DNA from: Scilla litardierei
Taxonomy: Eukaryota > Streptophyta > Magnoliopsida > Asparagales > Asparagaceae
Direction of reading: 5' to 3'
DNA length: 64,000 nucleotides
Assembly (NCBI GenBank): GCA_030789695.1
Contig: CM061142.1
Location: 359,203,486 to 359,267,485, forward strand
Under the pieces are notes generated by a model. The model saw only the letters and a list, made by a program, of their open reading frames with translations, was not told where the DNA came from and searched no databases. This document shows, piece after piece, positions 22,255 to 34,023 of this stretch (its first letter is position 1; each line of letters opens with the position of its first letter). The translations under genes were made by a program, and so were the position numbers.

Positions 22255-22620
22255 CCAACCGATCGGTTGATAACTCATCCGATCGGTTGGGATGTATCAG
22301 CTGATGGCCGTATCAGTCACTCAACGAACCGATCGGGTGAAGAAATGTGTGATCGGTTGGCAGACCTGGTGAACTGGGGCTGAAGTCTCGGGAAATTTTC
22401 AGATTTTTTTCACCGATCGGATGATGAGAAGCATGACCGGTTGACTGACCGGGTGAACAACACCAAACTCTCGGAAAAATTTGCTGAGCGGCCAACCGAT
22501 TGGTTGAGTTATCAACCGATCGGTTCACCTGTAGCATCTCTTCAGCTGAAATTCTCGACCCATAAGTCAACCGATCGGGTGACAACTCACCCGATCGGTT
22601 CGACTTAAACCCTATAAAAA
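22255..22620 (+). promoter_or_regulatory. E internal palindrome array and TATA box before the env-like ORF
   Basis: The same ACCGATCGG-type palindromes as in the E LTR. The last pair forms an inverted repeat with exact 14-base arms (22569-22582 and 22587-22600) and a 4-base loop. A TATA box, TATAAAAA, lies at 22613-22620, 12 bases after the arm. A CT-rich leader follows up to ATG 22989. It copies the layout of the LTR promoter, so it may be a second promoter driving the env-like ORF. Confidence 0.5.
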
Positions 22621-22775
22621 GCCCCCGCCCCAACCGTTCATCTCCCTCGCCCGATCTCGTAGCTCCTGCAGTCGTTTCGTCTCAACTACTCTCCCAACGG
22701 TCGGAAAACCCTCTCCCGCAACCTCCACTCCCCCTCTAGTCTCTCTCTCCACCTACCCCTTCCATCTCTCCATCA

Positions 22776-22778
<3 letters not shown>

Positions 22779-22828
<50 letters not shown>
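22779..22828 (+). repeat. (TC)n microsatellite in the env-like leader of E
   Basis: About 24 uninterrupted TC units followed by a run of C. It lies between the TATA box (22613) and the env-like ATG (22989). CT-rich 5' leaders are common in plant promoters, but slippage alone can explain it. Confidence 0.9.
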
Positions 22829-22988
22829 CCCCCATTTCGCTTCCTCAAGCCCCAATTCCACGATCTCCCCCCGTTTTCGAATTTTCGCTGAAGAGAAGTG
22901 CCGCGGCTCCACACTCCATCCAATTGCACGGTGTTTGGTCAGCTCCAAGCAAGGAACTCCAATCTCTGATGGGTAACTTCGCTCCACT

Positions 22989-24290
22989 ATGGCCCGGGAT
23001 CGAGATAAGGAGAAGGGTATCCTGCGGGAGGAGGAACCGTCCGAAAGAGACGCACACAAACACGTCCTCCTCCCAATACACCACGTGCACTATCCCCATC
23101 CCCCGAGGTCTTACCGTTGCCGCAAGACCCTCACATCTAGATCTTGATGTCCTGCGACATATTCATATGATTAAGCCCCGCCTTGATGGTCGTTTCAATT
23201 TCAACTACGGCCACCCCCCAGCCCCCTACACCATTCTCCCCAACCCCGCTCGCATGACTATAGCTTTAGTGGGAGATTGGACTTTTCCGCCTGATCCCGA
23301 CTTTCTAGCGGGGTTGCACCTTCCTTTCTTTCCCCAGGACGCACGCAGACCACCTTTCCCTACCGCCCGCTTTGGCGAGCAGGATATCCCTGCGTCCCAG
23401 GGAGACATCGGGGCTGTCCCGAGTCACACCACCCCTCCTCCTGGCCCTATCACTTCTGAGGTTCTTTCTGAGGCCATCTCCGGCCTTGTGTCCTGTGCCG
23501 GCATGACCACTGCCGCCGGCACTACTTCCACATCACTTCCCGGCACCACTTCCGCTTCACATCAGTCCGCTTCTTTTGGTCGCTGCCAGAGCTCAGCTCG
23601 TCTTGGTCTCGAGGCCGAGATCGCTGCTCTCCGTGCTCTTGCCATGTCCTCTGTCCCCTCGGACCCATCACCATCCTCCTTTCTCACTCACCCATGTTTT
23701 CTCGCTCCTGAGAGGAACATGGCCACCATCCTCCGTCTCCTCACTCACGCTTTCAGACCACCTCCACCTAACCCACACCCATCACCACCTCCTTCACCCC
23801 CTCGACGATCATCTCCTCCACCATCTCCACCATCCCACCCATCTCCACCATCCCACCCATCCCCACCTCCTTCACCCCCCTCAATGATCATTTCTCCCAC
23901 CCACATCTATTCCCATCCCCGTATCCACTTCTCCTCTCACGACCACTTCTGTCGCCCCCACACCACCTCCTTCCTCCCCCACCCTCACTCCATATGTGCG
24001 CTACAAGAAATTGCAGGTGCGCTCCAGATCACTCCCACCGCCATCCACTACCGTCACCATCACGTCTTATCTCCTCATTTCTATCCCTTCTACCACTGCC
24101 TTGATCGTCGTACTTCCACCACCACACACCTTCACCGACACTCCACCCATCATTCACGCCCCCACTACACCTATTCCTCCACCTCTTTCCCCACTTCTCC
24201 GCACACCCCCCGCCTCCCCCGACCACACATCCACACCCTCTTCCGAGGAGGACGAGGACTCCCCATCTCCTGCTTTTTGATTTCATTTTA
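22989..24290 (+). pseudogene. E env-like pseudogene
   Basis: The ATG at 22989 opens MARDRDKEKGILREEEPSE, then the frame breaks. An overlapping frame (22924 onward) carries IHMIKPRLDGRFNFNY, a coiled-coil stretch LGLEAEIAALRALAMSS and a Pro/Ser/His tail (PPPSPPP, SPPSHPSPP). The globular core seen in A1 and B is not found, so it is probably deleted. The last part is low-complexity C-rich DNA that is open in several frames, so a long open frame here is not evidence of a protein. The block TTGAGGGCAATGCAAGTTTC plus AGCTTGGGGGAG after it (24593-24632) marks the end of the Athila env-like unit. Confidence 0.5.
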
Positions 24291-25893
24291 TTTTCTGACC
24301 TCCCCCTTGCATATCTCTGCATTTTCACGATCATATCATCTAGCTAGCCTTGTCACGTCTAGCTTGGGGAAAGTCAAATTTTTCTGTGTGTCGTCGTATG
24401 CTCTTTTCTGTGTGTGCTTGTTTTATATATTGAGTCGTGCCACTTTCTGTCTTCATTTTTATATTTTTATGTCGTGTGGTGTGATTTCTCTTTATTTTCA
24501 ATTTCGTATGTGTGATTTTCTTGTCTTTCGTGTCTTTTTGTGTCTGTGCGTATTCCCCCCATATTCATTGCCCTCCCGTATTTAATTCTTTTGTATTGAG
24601 GGCAATGCAAGTTTCAGCTTGGGGGAGTCACACTTTGTGCATCATTTGAGTCTTTCTTTTTCGTTTTTGAGCCCTTTTCATCATGTTTTTATTTTTTCTT
24701 TTCTTCTTTTTCATCTCCTTCTCCTAGAGATGAACCCTACGATGAATTGCCACAAAACCACAGACACCTAGCATGGCATCGATAATCACATTCACTAACC
24801 CTAGGATATCGAGTCCTCTTGCATTTCATGCACCGTGGGTCCACTTAGCTTTTTTGTGAGTCGTGCGTCGTGCTTAGCTGTTTGGTGTGCTTCTACTTTG
24901 TGATTTTATTTTATATACCTGTCCAGGAATGACCCCTAGATTATCATGCTTCGATTCGAATGTGCGGTATTTGCCTCTCTTATCTGCTTCTGTATGCATG
25001 AATATATATATCGTATGTTTCATTTCGCATGTGTCGGGATTGCATAGTTAGGACTAGGATAACCCATTTAGCCTACGCTCTGATTAGTGAAATATCTCCC
25101 TTGCCCAAGTGTCTAGAATCCGACTTCTTTTTTGTTTTACTTGGTGCAAATCCCCTCGTCGTGTACGGTTCTCCCACTTGGGAGAGTACACATGTGTATA
25201 GCCAAAAACCCAAAAATTCAAAAAAAAGGAGAAAAGAAAAGAAAAACCCAAAAAGAAAAGAAAAGAGAAAATTGTATAGCCAAAAAGCCAAAAAATACAT
25301 ATATCCAAAACCAAAATTTTTTTTATGAGTGTGAATATTTTCCTACTTACCGTGAATAAAGGCAAGGCGAGAATTTGCACCGAGTGTTCTACTCCACATC
25401 ATCTCAACCCCCATCGCTTTCGAAAACACTTGGAATAAGGAATTTCTAGCTATTATCTTGGTGATAGTGTAGTGATGTCCGAGCCCCTAGCTGTGGAGTC
25501 CATGACACATGATGCATTTCTATTCTCATACTCTTCTCTTGCATGCTTGAGCCATATATTCAACGCTTATTTCAAATCGAATCGATATTTGGGTCATTTC
25601 TTGGATTTGTGTATATGGAGCTTATTGCACAATGTAGATAGTAGCTCCGACTGCTAGCACACGACTACGCTCACTCGCGCTTCACGGCATCGGCCCATGG
25701 CACTTTTCTGGACTCGTATTCCTCAGTTTAGTGATGTGATTTGGCGTATGTTTGCTTGGTGTGTTGTTTTTGATTTTGTTGGCCCTGACGGGCGATTTAG
25801 GATTTAGAGTTCTCTTCTTTCTCTCTTCCTCTCTATTCTCTCCCTCCGAGCTCCTACTCTCACTCGTCTTCCTCGAGGACGAGGAAGGGTTCA
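24291..25893 (+). other. E noncoding 3' region, cut before the polypurine tract
   Basis: T-rich, with an A-rich patch (25200-25320) and no credible gene. It holds the post-ORF block (24593-24632) and ends CTCGAGGACGAGGAAGGGTTCA (25873-25893 region). In related elements this block is followed by AAG, a G-rich polypurine tract and the 3' LTR. Here it is followed at once by AAGAG and B1 gag. Confidence 0.65.
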
Positions 25894-25898
25894 AAGAG

Positions 25899-27900
25899 TG
25901 CATATCAAGTTTGTAACCATCTAACCGTTACCCACGAGGGAACGAATAAAATAATTGTCTAAACTATATGTTGATGTACAAAATTTCGATATGCTTCATA
26001 TGCAGGATAATGAGAGCATAGCAACAATGTACGGACGTTTCACCGAAATCACAAATGAGCTCAAAGCTCTTGGGCAAGTCTACACCCAATAAGAGAAGAT
26101 GAGAAAGATTATAATGAGAATGACCTCCAAATGGGAACGAAGAGCTATCGCCATTGAGGAGGTCAACGACATGAAGAACTACACCGTCATAAATCTCATC
26201 GGCACTCTCATGTCTTACGAAGTAAGACGTGAGAACCGATTGAAGATTCGAGTGATGATGAACCCAACTGAGGCCAAAAAAGAAAGCATTAGCATTCAAG
26301 GCTATTTCTTCATCCTCCAATAGTGAAGAATTAGAGAACAGATGGACTTGGAGGAAATGGCTCAAATGGCGAAGAAGTTCCAACGCTTCTTTCGCAAAGG
26401 TAATTTTCCCTCCAAGAATAAATTTGATTCCACTAACAACACTTCATCTCTTTGTTTTACGTGTAACAAGCCATGGCACATTAAGAAGTATTGCCTGATG
26501 CTCCGAAACAAAGAGAAGTGGAAAGGTTCGAATTACCACTAGTACGACAAGTACAAGAAGGATAAGAAGAAAGGACTTGTCGGTACATTTGATGATTTAA
26601 ACGGAGATTCCTCAAGCAAATCCAAGGATGAGAAGGGTGACAGTAACCATATGTTTTTCATGGCCCGGAAAGATTCACTCTCGAATGAGAGTGATAGCAA
26701 CATCGATGAACCCGAGGTAACAATGGATGAACTACGTGTTGCTAATGAAGAACTATTTTCTAAGTATCAATCTCTAATGCTTAGATATACTAGTTTAAAG
26801 AAATTAAATGTTAGCAAACCATCCATACCATGCATTATCAATAATGACACCATTGTTGATATACTTACACTTGAGAAAACCTACTTGGTTTCTCAAAATG
26901 ACATATTGAGAAATCAGGTGAATTTCCTCAAATCTCAACTAGATCAAACGTATCCTAAGGATAATAGTGATCTAGCTTCACAAAATACATAACTGGGTAT
27001 AAATAATGATTCTCTGTAAACCCAAGTGCACGAGCTCAAAACACGAGTGTCCACCTTGGATACCAATATTTCTTCTCTTAAAGAGAAATAAGCGCTCATG
27101 TCCTCCCGAGTTATGAGATTTAACACATGGAAAGGACAATTGGATGAATTGCTCGCAAACCAATTTTCGGCCACACCTCGTGTTGGACTTGGTTATGTGG
27201 AAGCGAATGCATCCAATGCTTGCACCCCTTATCGTGCTGTTACTATAGATTCTGTGAGGCCATCCTCCGGTGCATCCACAAGTGTTGCCAAAAACACTAT
27301 TGGTAGCAAACCTACCAAGAAACTCACCACTTCACAATCTCTTCCTTTTGGCAAGAAACACACTAAGGGTGGAAACCAAAAGAGAGGTCAAGCTTATATG
27401 TACACAAACCTTCATCCACGTAGGAGATCTCCTACGTCACAAGTGGCCACTTATGATACTTTTTATGCTCCACACCCACGGACATGTGCAAACCCACACA
27501 TGAGACATACTCATGCACGTGCCTCTACACGTAATATGCTCATATACATCTTTCTTCCATGTATGCACATTCACCTCATGTTATCCATACTCCATATGTT
27601 GCATATAACATGCATGTTTCTAAGTATACATACAACCCATATATGTCCAATGCTTATCCACCTCCATCTTCTTATGCTAGAACACATGTTCCTAGGAAGC
27701 ACGCACCACATAGAAATCAATCTATTGTGCAAGCAACTATTAAAAGGACTCCCAAAACATACACAATTTGCCGTCCTAAGAACACTATCTTAAATGATAG
27801 GAATGCTTATGTTGATTCCTATTTTCATGACGTAATAAATAGTGGTAATTATGTTGGGAAGATAAAGTCCACTTGGACTTGGCTTCCAAAGGGCTAATCC
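25899..27900 (+). pseudogene. B1 gag, second part
   Basis: Continues the gag frame broken by E: TGCATATCAA at 25899 resumes where 17544 ended. It contains MTSKWERRAIAIEEVND, a zinc knuckle CFTCNKPWHIKKYC (CX2CX4HX4C spacing kept, but Trp where Gly is usual), a coiled-coil stretch (LRVANEELFSKYQSL) and the long basic, His-rich linker up to WTWLPKG. Stops include a TAA near 26091 (YTQ-stop-EK) and others at 26559, 26992 and 27091. It is dead. Confidence 0.8.
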
Positions 27901-27959
27901 CCTTAGACCCAACAAAAATTTGGTACCAAGAGCTTATAGTATATTATGTAGGTACCCAA

Positions 27960-29460
27960 GAAAAAGAAAGAGAGCAATAAACGTCATATTGGCTCTAAAA
28001 ATAAAGGATGGATACTTGATAGTGGTTGCTCCAAGCACATGATAGGAGATCTCACACTGCTCTCCGAAGTGATTAGTATCAAGGATGGTGCAACGGTCAC
28101 TTTTGGAGGTAATCAAAAGGGAACCATCCTTGGAGTAGGAAAAGTCGGTAATCCTTCCAAACTAATTATTACAAATGTTTATTTAGTTAGTTGTTTATGT
28201 CATAACCTTATCTCCATTAGTCAACTTTGTTACAATGGTTACAAGGTTAACTTTGGAGAGGGTAAGTGTAATATTGTAGATTTTGACTCACATATTTTAT
28301 TTATCAGTATTAGACGTAAAAATATTTGTTATTTGAGCTTGCCTAAAACCGTAGAACATTGCTTAGTTGTTAATACAAATGAATAACTATTTTGGTCATG
28401 TTCATTTTAAGCACTTATATAAGTTACCTAAGCTTGATCTAGTAAAAGGATTTCCAAAAATTGATTTTAGCAAGAAAACCTTTTGTGATTCATGTCAACG
28501 AGGTAAATTTAGTAAATCATCTTTCAAACTTAAAGAATGCATAACTTCTAAGAGGCCTCTAGAACTACTTCATCTAGATTTATTTGTGCCAACTAGAACC
28601 GCCTATTTAGGTAATGCTCACTATAGATTAGTTGTTGTTGACGACTTCTCTAGATTTACTTAGGTTTCATTTTTAACCCATAAGAATGAAGCCTTTGAAG
28701 AGTTTACCATATTTGCAAAGAAGATTCAAAATCTCTTAGGATCCACCATTATCACTATTTGTAGTGATCATGGTGGAGAATTTGAGAATAAGTCTTTCAT
28801 AAAGTTTTGTGAAGACAACGAGATTACTCACAATTTCTCTTTTCCTCGCGCACCACCAAAAAATGGTGTTGTAGAGAGAAAGAATAGGACCCTAATTAAG
28901 TGTGCCTGTACCATGCTCCATGATAGTCATCTTGGACTACAAGTTTGGAAGGAGGCGGTGCACACGTCAAGTTATGTGCTTAATTGGATCCTAATGAGAC
29001 CCCGAACGAACAAAACTTGTTTTGAGTTATTTTATGACAAAAATCCACAAGTTAAATATTTTTGTGTTTTTGGTTCGAAATGTTTTATCAAGAACACTTT
29101 TGGTAACTTAGATAAATTTGAGCCAAGATCCGATGAAGGAATTTTTGTTGGATATTCCACACGTAGCAAAGACTACCGGATATACAACAAAACCTCTTCA
29201 ACGATCGAGCAATCACTACACGTATCATTTTATGATGATTTTGATTTTCCTCATGTGATTGATGATAGTCTAGATGTTTTATGTGATTCTCTTGAAATGT
29301 TAAAAGCAATTATTCTATTATTGAGACTAACAATACAAATGAAATTGTTGAAGATGTTCCAAGTGATGCAGGGATTTCCAAAGCTTACCCAACCGTTCGT
29401 AATCACCTCCATGACCAATTATTGGAGATATTGGTGTGGGTGTTCGAACGAGGTCAAGAA
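27960..29460 (+). pseudogene. B1 protease and integrase, pseudogene
   Basis: The protease motif WILDSGCSKHMIGD lies near 28010-28045. GAG_pre-integrase and integrase follow: the HRRFGH box is shortened to YFGHVHFKHLYKL, then CDSCQRGK, LELLHLDLFVPTRTAY, a second Asp in SDHGGEFEN (Arg before it changed to Cys) and NGVVERKNRTL. A stop replaces Trp at 28660 (RFT-stop-VSF). Frameshifts occur near 28380 and 29300. Confidence 0.8.
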
Positions 29461-30950
29461 TTGATGTGTTCTCTCACTGTGCATTTGTCTCTACCATTGA
29501 GCCAAAGAACATCCAAGAAGCGTGTGAAGATATCTCTTGGATAGTTGCAATGGAAGAAGAGCTCATGCAATTTGAGAGAAATGAAGTTTGGGAGTTCGTT
29601 CCTCTTCCAAGTGGTCACCAAATGATTGGGACCAAGTGGATCTTCAAGAACAAGACCGAAGAGAACGCGGTCATCACAAGGAACAAAGAAAGGTTAGTAG
29701 CTCAAGGCTATCGGCAAGAAGAAGGTATTGATTTCGAAGAATCTTTTGCCCCCATAGCTAGATTAGAAGCTATTAGATTGCTTTTATCTTTTGCATCCCA
29801 TAAAAATTTTAAGTTATTTCAAATGGATGTTAAAAGTGTATTTTTAAATGGAATTGTTAATGAAGAAGTTTATGTTTCTCAACCACCCAGTTTCATTCAT
29901 GAAAAATTTTCAAACCATGTTTTCAAACTTAAGAAATCATTATATTGGTTGAGACAAGCTCCTAGAGCTTAGTATGATTGATTCAAAACCTTTCTTTAAG
30001 ATTTAGGTTTTAAAATGGGTGAAGTTGATTCAACTCTTTTCATTAAAGATTATGAAAATGACATCTTTTAATTCAAGTTTATGTAGACGATATAATATTT
30101 GGTTCTACTAACTTTAAACTTTGCCAAGAATTTTCTAAGTCTATAAAGGATGAATTCGAAATGAGCCACATGGGTGAGCTCAACTACTTCCTTGGACTTC
30201 AAATTCGGTAAATGAAGGATGGGACTTTCATACATCAAACCAAGTACACCGGTGAGCTTATCAAGCGATTCGGGATGGAATCTTCTTCAAGCAAAAGGAC
30301 CCTCATGAGTACGACAACCCATCTACACAAGGATGAGAATGGGAAAGAAGTAGACGTTCGTCTATATCGATGTATGATCGGTAGCTTACTTTACTTAACC
30401 GCTAGTAGGCCCGATATTATGTTTTCCATATGCCTGTGTGCTAGATATCAAGCTAGACCTAAAAAGTCACACTTGATTGCGGTTAAACAAATTTTTCATT
30501 ACCTCAATCATTCACTAGATTATGGTTACTTTAACATAAGTCTAGAACATATGAGTTAATCTCATATAGTGATGCCGACTTTGCCGGATGCAAATTCGAT
30601 AGGAAGAGTACTAGTGACACTTGCCATTTTCTAGGAAATTCCCTAGTTTCTTGGTTTTCCAAGAAACAGAACTCGGTATCATTGTCCACGACTGAAACGG
30701 AATATATTTTTGTGGGTCTTGCAGTTGCACAAGTTCTTCGGATGAGAGACACACTTAAAGACTATGGTGTCAATTGTGATACTTGCCCCATCATGGTTGA
30801 TAACCAAAGTGTAATTTGTCTTTCCAAGAATCCAGTACATCACTCCCGTACCAAACGCATAGATGTGAGACACCACTTTATTAATGATCATGTAACTAAG
30901 AAGGACATCATCTTAGAGTACATTGAAATCTAAAAACAAATCTCCGACAT
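29460..30950 (+). pseudogene. B1 reverse transcriptase and RNase H, pseudogene
   Basis: RT motifs: [60 protein letters not shown], then [12 protein letters not shown] after a one-base deletion near 30067. RNase H: MIGSLLYLTASRPDIMFS, STSDTCHFLGNSLVSWFSKKQ, TTETEYIFVGLAVAQVLRMR and DVRHHFINDHVTKKDIILEYIE. The end after QISDIF is removed by a ~340-bp deletion relative to B2, which joins it to the palindrome array. Confidence 0.82.
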
Positions 30951-30954
30951 CTTC

Positions 30955-31320
30955 ATTGTGCATTTCTGGACCAGAACAGACGACTGTCATTCCTTCGACA
31001 GTAGACTGCCCAACTCTATATTTTCATACATCAGACTGTATTTTTCGCACATGCGACTGATGAACATTTTCCAGTCGACTGTCTTTGCGACATGCGACTG
31101 CAATTTGGTCATCAGGCGCCTGTCCAAATCTTCATAGGTCTCTGTTTTTATCATCATCTTTTTGATTCTCTGTTAGACAACTGATGCATAAGGAACAGTC
31201 GACTGTCTATCCGACATGAGACTGTGAATTACTCACCAGTCGACTGTTTGTCAACTCAAGCTGATTTCTATCTTTTCCATCAGTCGACTGACGAATGTTC
31301 ATCAGTCGACAGTCTAATTC
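30955..31320 (+). promoter_or_regulatory. B1 internal CAGTCGACTG array upstream of the env-like ORF
   Basis: A dense run of CAGTCGACTG and related motifs, equivalent to 51541-51910 in B2. The TATA box found in B2 (51985) is not recognisable here; the aligned sequence reads TTCTTTTAACTTC. The motif class is the same as in the B LTRs. Confidence 0.45.
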
Positions 31321-31648
31321 TGTGGCGGTTCGTTAACTTAATTTGAGCCGTCGATTTTTCGATCCAACGGCCCAGATTCTCTTAACCCCTTCTTTTAACT
31401 TCGGGAACCATCGAATTGTTCAGATTATTTCTCTCTCATCTGACGAACTTCCCTCGTATCCATCCTTCGAAATTCTACTGTTGTTGTCGATTTCCTCTCC
31501 AATTCGAATCTCCAGTCACCGATCTCTCCTTCCGATCATTTGATTTCTAGGTCAATTGTGTCCTTCTCCGTCGATCAACTTGGAATTAGGTATCGATTTC
31601 ATTTGTCGATTCGTTCATGCATTTCTTTCGTATCGTTTGATTCGTGCA

Positions 31649-33137
31649 ATGGCTCCCAAGAACAAAGGGAAGGCTGTTGCTCCTAGACACCCTAGGAAAC
31701 CTAAGCCTTCTATTGTCAAATCCAAGATACCCCACAAAGCCTGCACCAAGCACCCTGATCCTCCCTTCGACACTTCGGGTTCCTATTCCCCTTCTTCTTC
31801 CTTCGAAGAAGAAGCCTACACTGAGCCTCTCGTGAAGCGTCCACGTTAGACCATTGGTGTTAGCATCAATGAGCTTGTCGCTGAGGCAGAACATACTTGG
31901 GTGGCTGTTGACACCCACCCCGAGTCTATTCCTGATTCTACCCAAGGCCAAAATCCTACAGTGCCTTCTGCTGTTCCTCTAGTTGCTATTTATCGAGACG
32001 ATGCTTGTCTGGCAAAGTTTCATGCCATGGTAGGGATCAAGCTCCTTCGTGACCGATTTATTGTATTTCAGGCCTTCACTGCTGAGAGACTCTCGGAGAT
32101 TCTCACGTCTACCCATTTTGATGATCTCTTTCGATACTCTCATGTCGACTCCCCACGTGCATATCCCTTCTTGGTCAAATTATTTTATACCAACCGCATT
32201 CGCGGTGAGTATGTTGACACGGGCGAGATAGACACAGTTGTTCAGGGGACCCGTATCCGGCTTGATCCTACTCTCACAGGAACAGTTCTTAGGATCCCCT
32301 CCACTGGCTCCCTTCCTACTGACATCTCCCTCTCCATGTTGGTGATCTTGATCAGTCTGTACTTAAGGACATGTTCACTGTGATCCCTTCCTACCTTTAT
32401 TTTGGAGTCAGGGCCTCCATGTTCTCGGCTAGGGGTTTGCCTGTTCACCTAGTGGTGAAGTCCAACATCTTGTCGAAATATGGCTCTTCGGATCAGCCAT
32501 CTCAGGAGATCTTCCGAAGCATGTATGCTATTTTCTCGGGTATGTCAATGAACTGGGCCGGATTCCTCCTTGATCGGATGGACAAGGTCGAGTTCACTAC
32601 TGCCTCCTCTCACATTCCTTATGGAGGTATCCTCACCTTAGTCTTCCGTCATTTTGGGATTGATTTGTCTCCTTATGAGTGTATGCCCCTTGGCCCTCTT
32701 CTCAATGCTTCTACGAAGTCGAAGTCCTCTTCGGCTCTGCAGTCAATATCAAAGAAGAGGCAATCTACTTCTGCTCCTTCGTCATCCATCATTCCACCAT
32801 CTAATCAGCCATCTTCCTCAGGTGCACCCTCTTGTGACCTGTTAGACGAGAAGGTTTCTGGTTTATATGAGTTATTCTATCTGATGTTCCAGCATCGATG
32901 AGTTCCTTTCCATGATCATCTCAGATCCTTTGTACCTCCTCAGCCTCCTCCACCTGTCGTCCCTGAGATTTTGGAGCATCCTGGTGTTACTGCTCCAGAG
33001 CTGGTTGCTTCTCCGGCTCATCAGGATGTCTCATCTACTGCTGCTGCTCCTCCTCCTCTCCAGGATTCTACGGTTGATCCAGAGGCACATGAGTTCCAGA
33101 TTGTGTTGGCTACCTCCTATGCTGCTGATATGGATTG
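31649..33137 (+). pseudogene. B1 env-like ORF, pseudogene
   Basis: ATG at 31649 opens MAPKNKGKAVAPRHPRKPKP (basic N-terminus). The globular part follows: AKFHAMVGIKLLRDRF, FTAERLSEILTSTHFDDLF, YPFLVKLFYTNRIRGEY, GTRIRLDPTLTGTVLRIPS, then MYAIFSGMSMNWAGFLLDR and FRHFGIDLSPYE. A Ser/Pro-rich tail ends near 33137. A TAG at about 31847 and frameshifts near 32340 and 32900 break it. It matches B2 52255-53696. Its role is unknown; the family name env-like reflects position only. Confidence 0.78.
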
Positions 33138-34023
33138 ACACTCTACGGAGAGCACTCACCCTTAGACCTAGATTTTTTGTTAGGGTTGAGAGTTTTGAGT
33201 GCCATTTTGTATTTTGATTCATTTTTGGCTGCTGATGTATGGAATATGGATGATGTTTGTATGTTGATCACACTTTTGTTGATATACATGGAGTTGTAGC
33301 TTTATTTTGTACTCCTTGTTCTTTTGGATTATATATATATGAAAATGTTATTTTACTTCATATGTTCCTTCACACTTTTTCTCATGTTTGTCTTATATGT
33401 GTGAAAATTGTGAAATTGTCTCTTTGTATGTTATATCATATATATGATGTGATTTGAGACGTTTTACTCATTTGGCTTGAAATGTTGATATTGGATTCTC
33501 GTTTCTTTAGTCAACAAAGATGTCTTGTGTTTTATGAGTTTTTGGTATGTATATCTTAGAGATGCCTCTTTGTGATTAGCTTTTCTTAGAAAATTTGTTG
33601 GCATCACTTTTGATATACATCCTTTCTTTAGACTCTCATGATTGTTTTAGTACTTAATTAGCACTATTGTTGTTATTATTCTACGCCCACATTTTGGATA
33701 ATGCCATAGGGGGAGAGAAATAAACATCTCATAATTATGTGCTAAGTAAATTCTAATTCTGCACTTGAATCTAAGATTGAAGTTGCCTTAGATTCAGGGG
33801 GAGTAAGATATAATGAACTTGGATTATAAAATCCTAGATTTCAAGATTTTACAAAAATCATTTCATTCATACATATCTTACATACTTGCTTCAATTGATC
33901 TATAGATGCCTATATATTCATTGACTAACTTGATTGGCATCTATGTAAGGGAGTAAGTTTTCTTCAAGCACAATTATTTATCTTTTTGTTTATGTTTGTT
34001 TGTCATCATCAAAAGGGGGAGAA
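33138..34023 (+). other. B1 3' untranslated region with multiple polypurine tracts
   Basis: T-rich noncoding DNA with three spaced purine tracts: GCCATAGGGGGAGAG near 33704, TCAGGGGGAGTAAG near 33795 and AAAAGGGGGAGAA at 34011-34023 directly before the LTR. Repeated polypurine tracts before the 3' LTR are a known Sirevirus feature. No gene is seen. Confidence 0.75.

Larger units (their letters stand above)
17545..25893 (+). mobile_element. E: Athila-like element without RT/integrase and without a 3' LTR
   Basis: Inserted in B1 gag, with AAGAG on both sides (17540-17544 and 25894-25898). The empty site is visible in B2 gag at 38976-38980. Order: 5' LTR (17545-19133), tRNA-Asp-type PBS (19141), gag, protease, the post-pol motif of Athila elements, palindrome array, env-like ORF, GAGGACGAGG pre-LTR motif. 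RT, RNase H and integrase are gone. The sequence ends just where the polypurine tract and 3' LTR should start. Confidence 0.85.

Noticed and set aside
22924..24585. A 553-codon open frame in E
   Set aside because: The C-terminal two thirds is C-rich low-complexity DNA open in several phases, and the true start ATG (22989) is in another frame. It is kept only as an env-like pseudogene.
25029..25380. Lys-rich and Phe-rich frames on both strands
   Set aside because: Low-complexity A/T-rich noncoding DNA of the E 3' region; no conservation signal.
31649..33137. Treating the env-like ORFs as genuine viral envelope genes
   Set aside because: No signal peptide, transmembrane segment, cleavage site or fusion peptide is visible; env-like is positional naming only.
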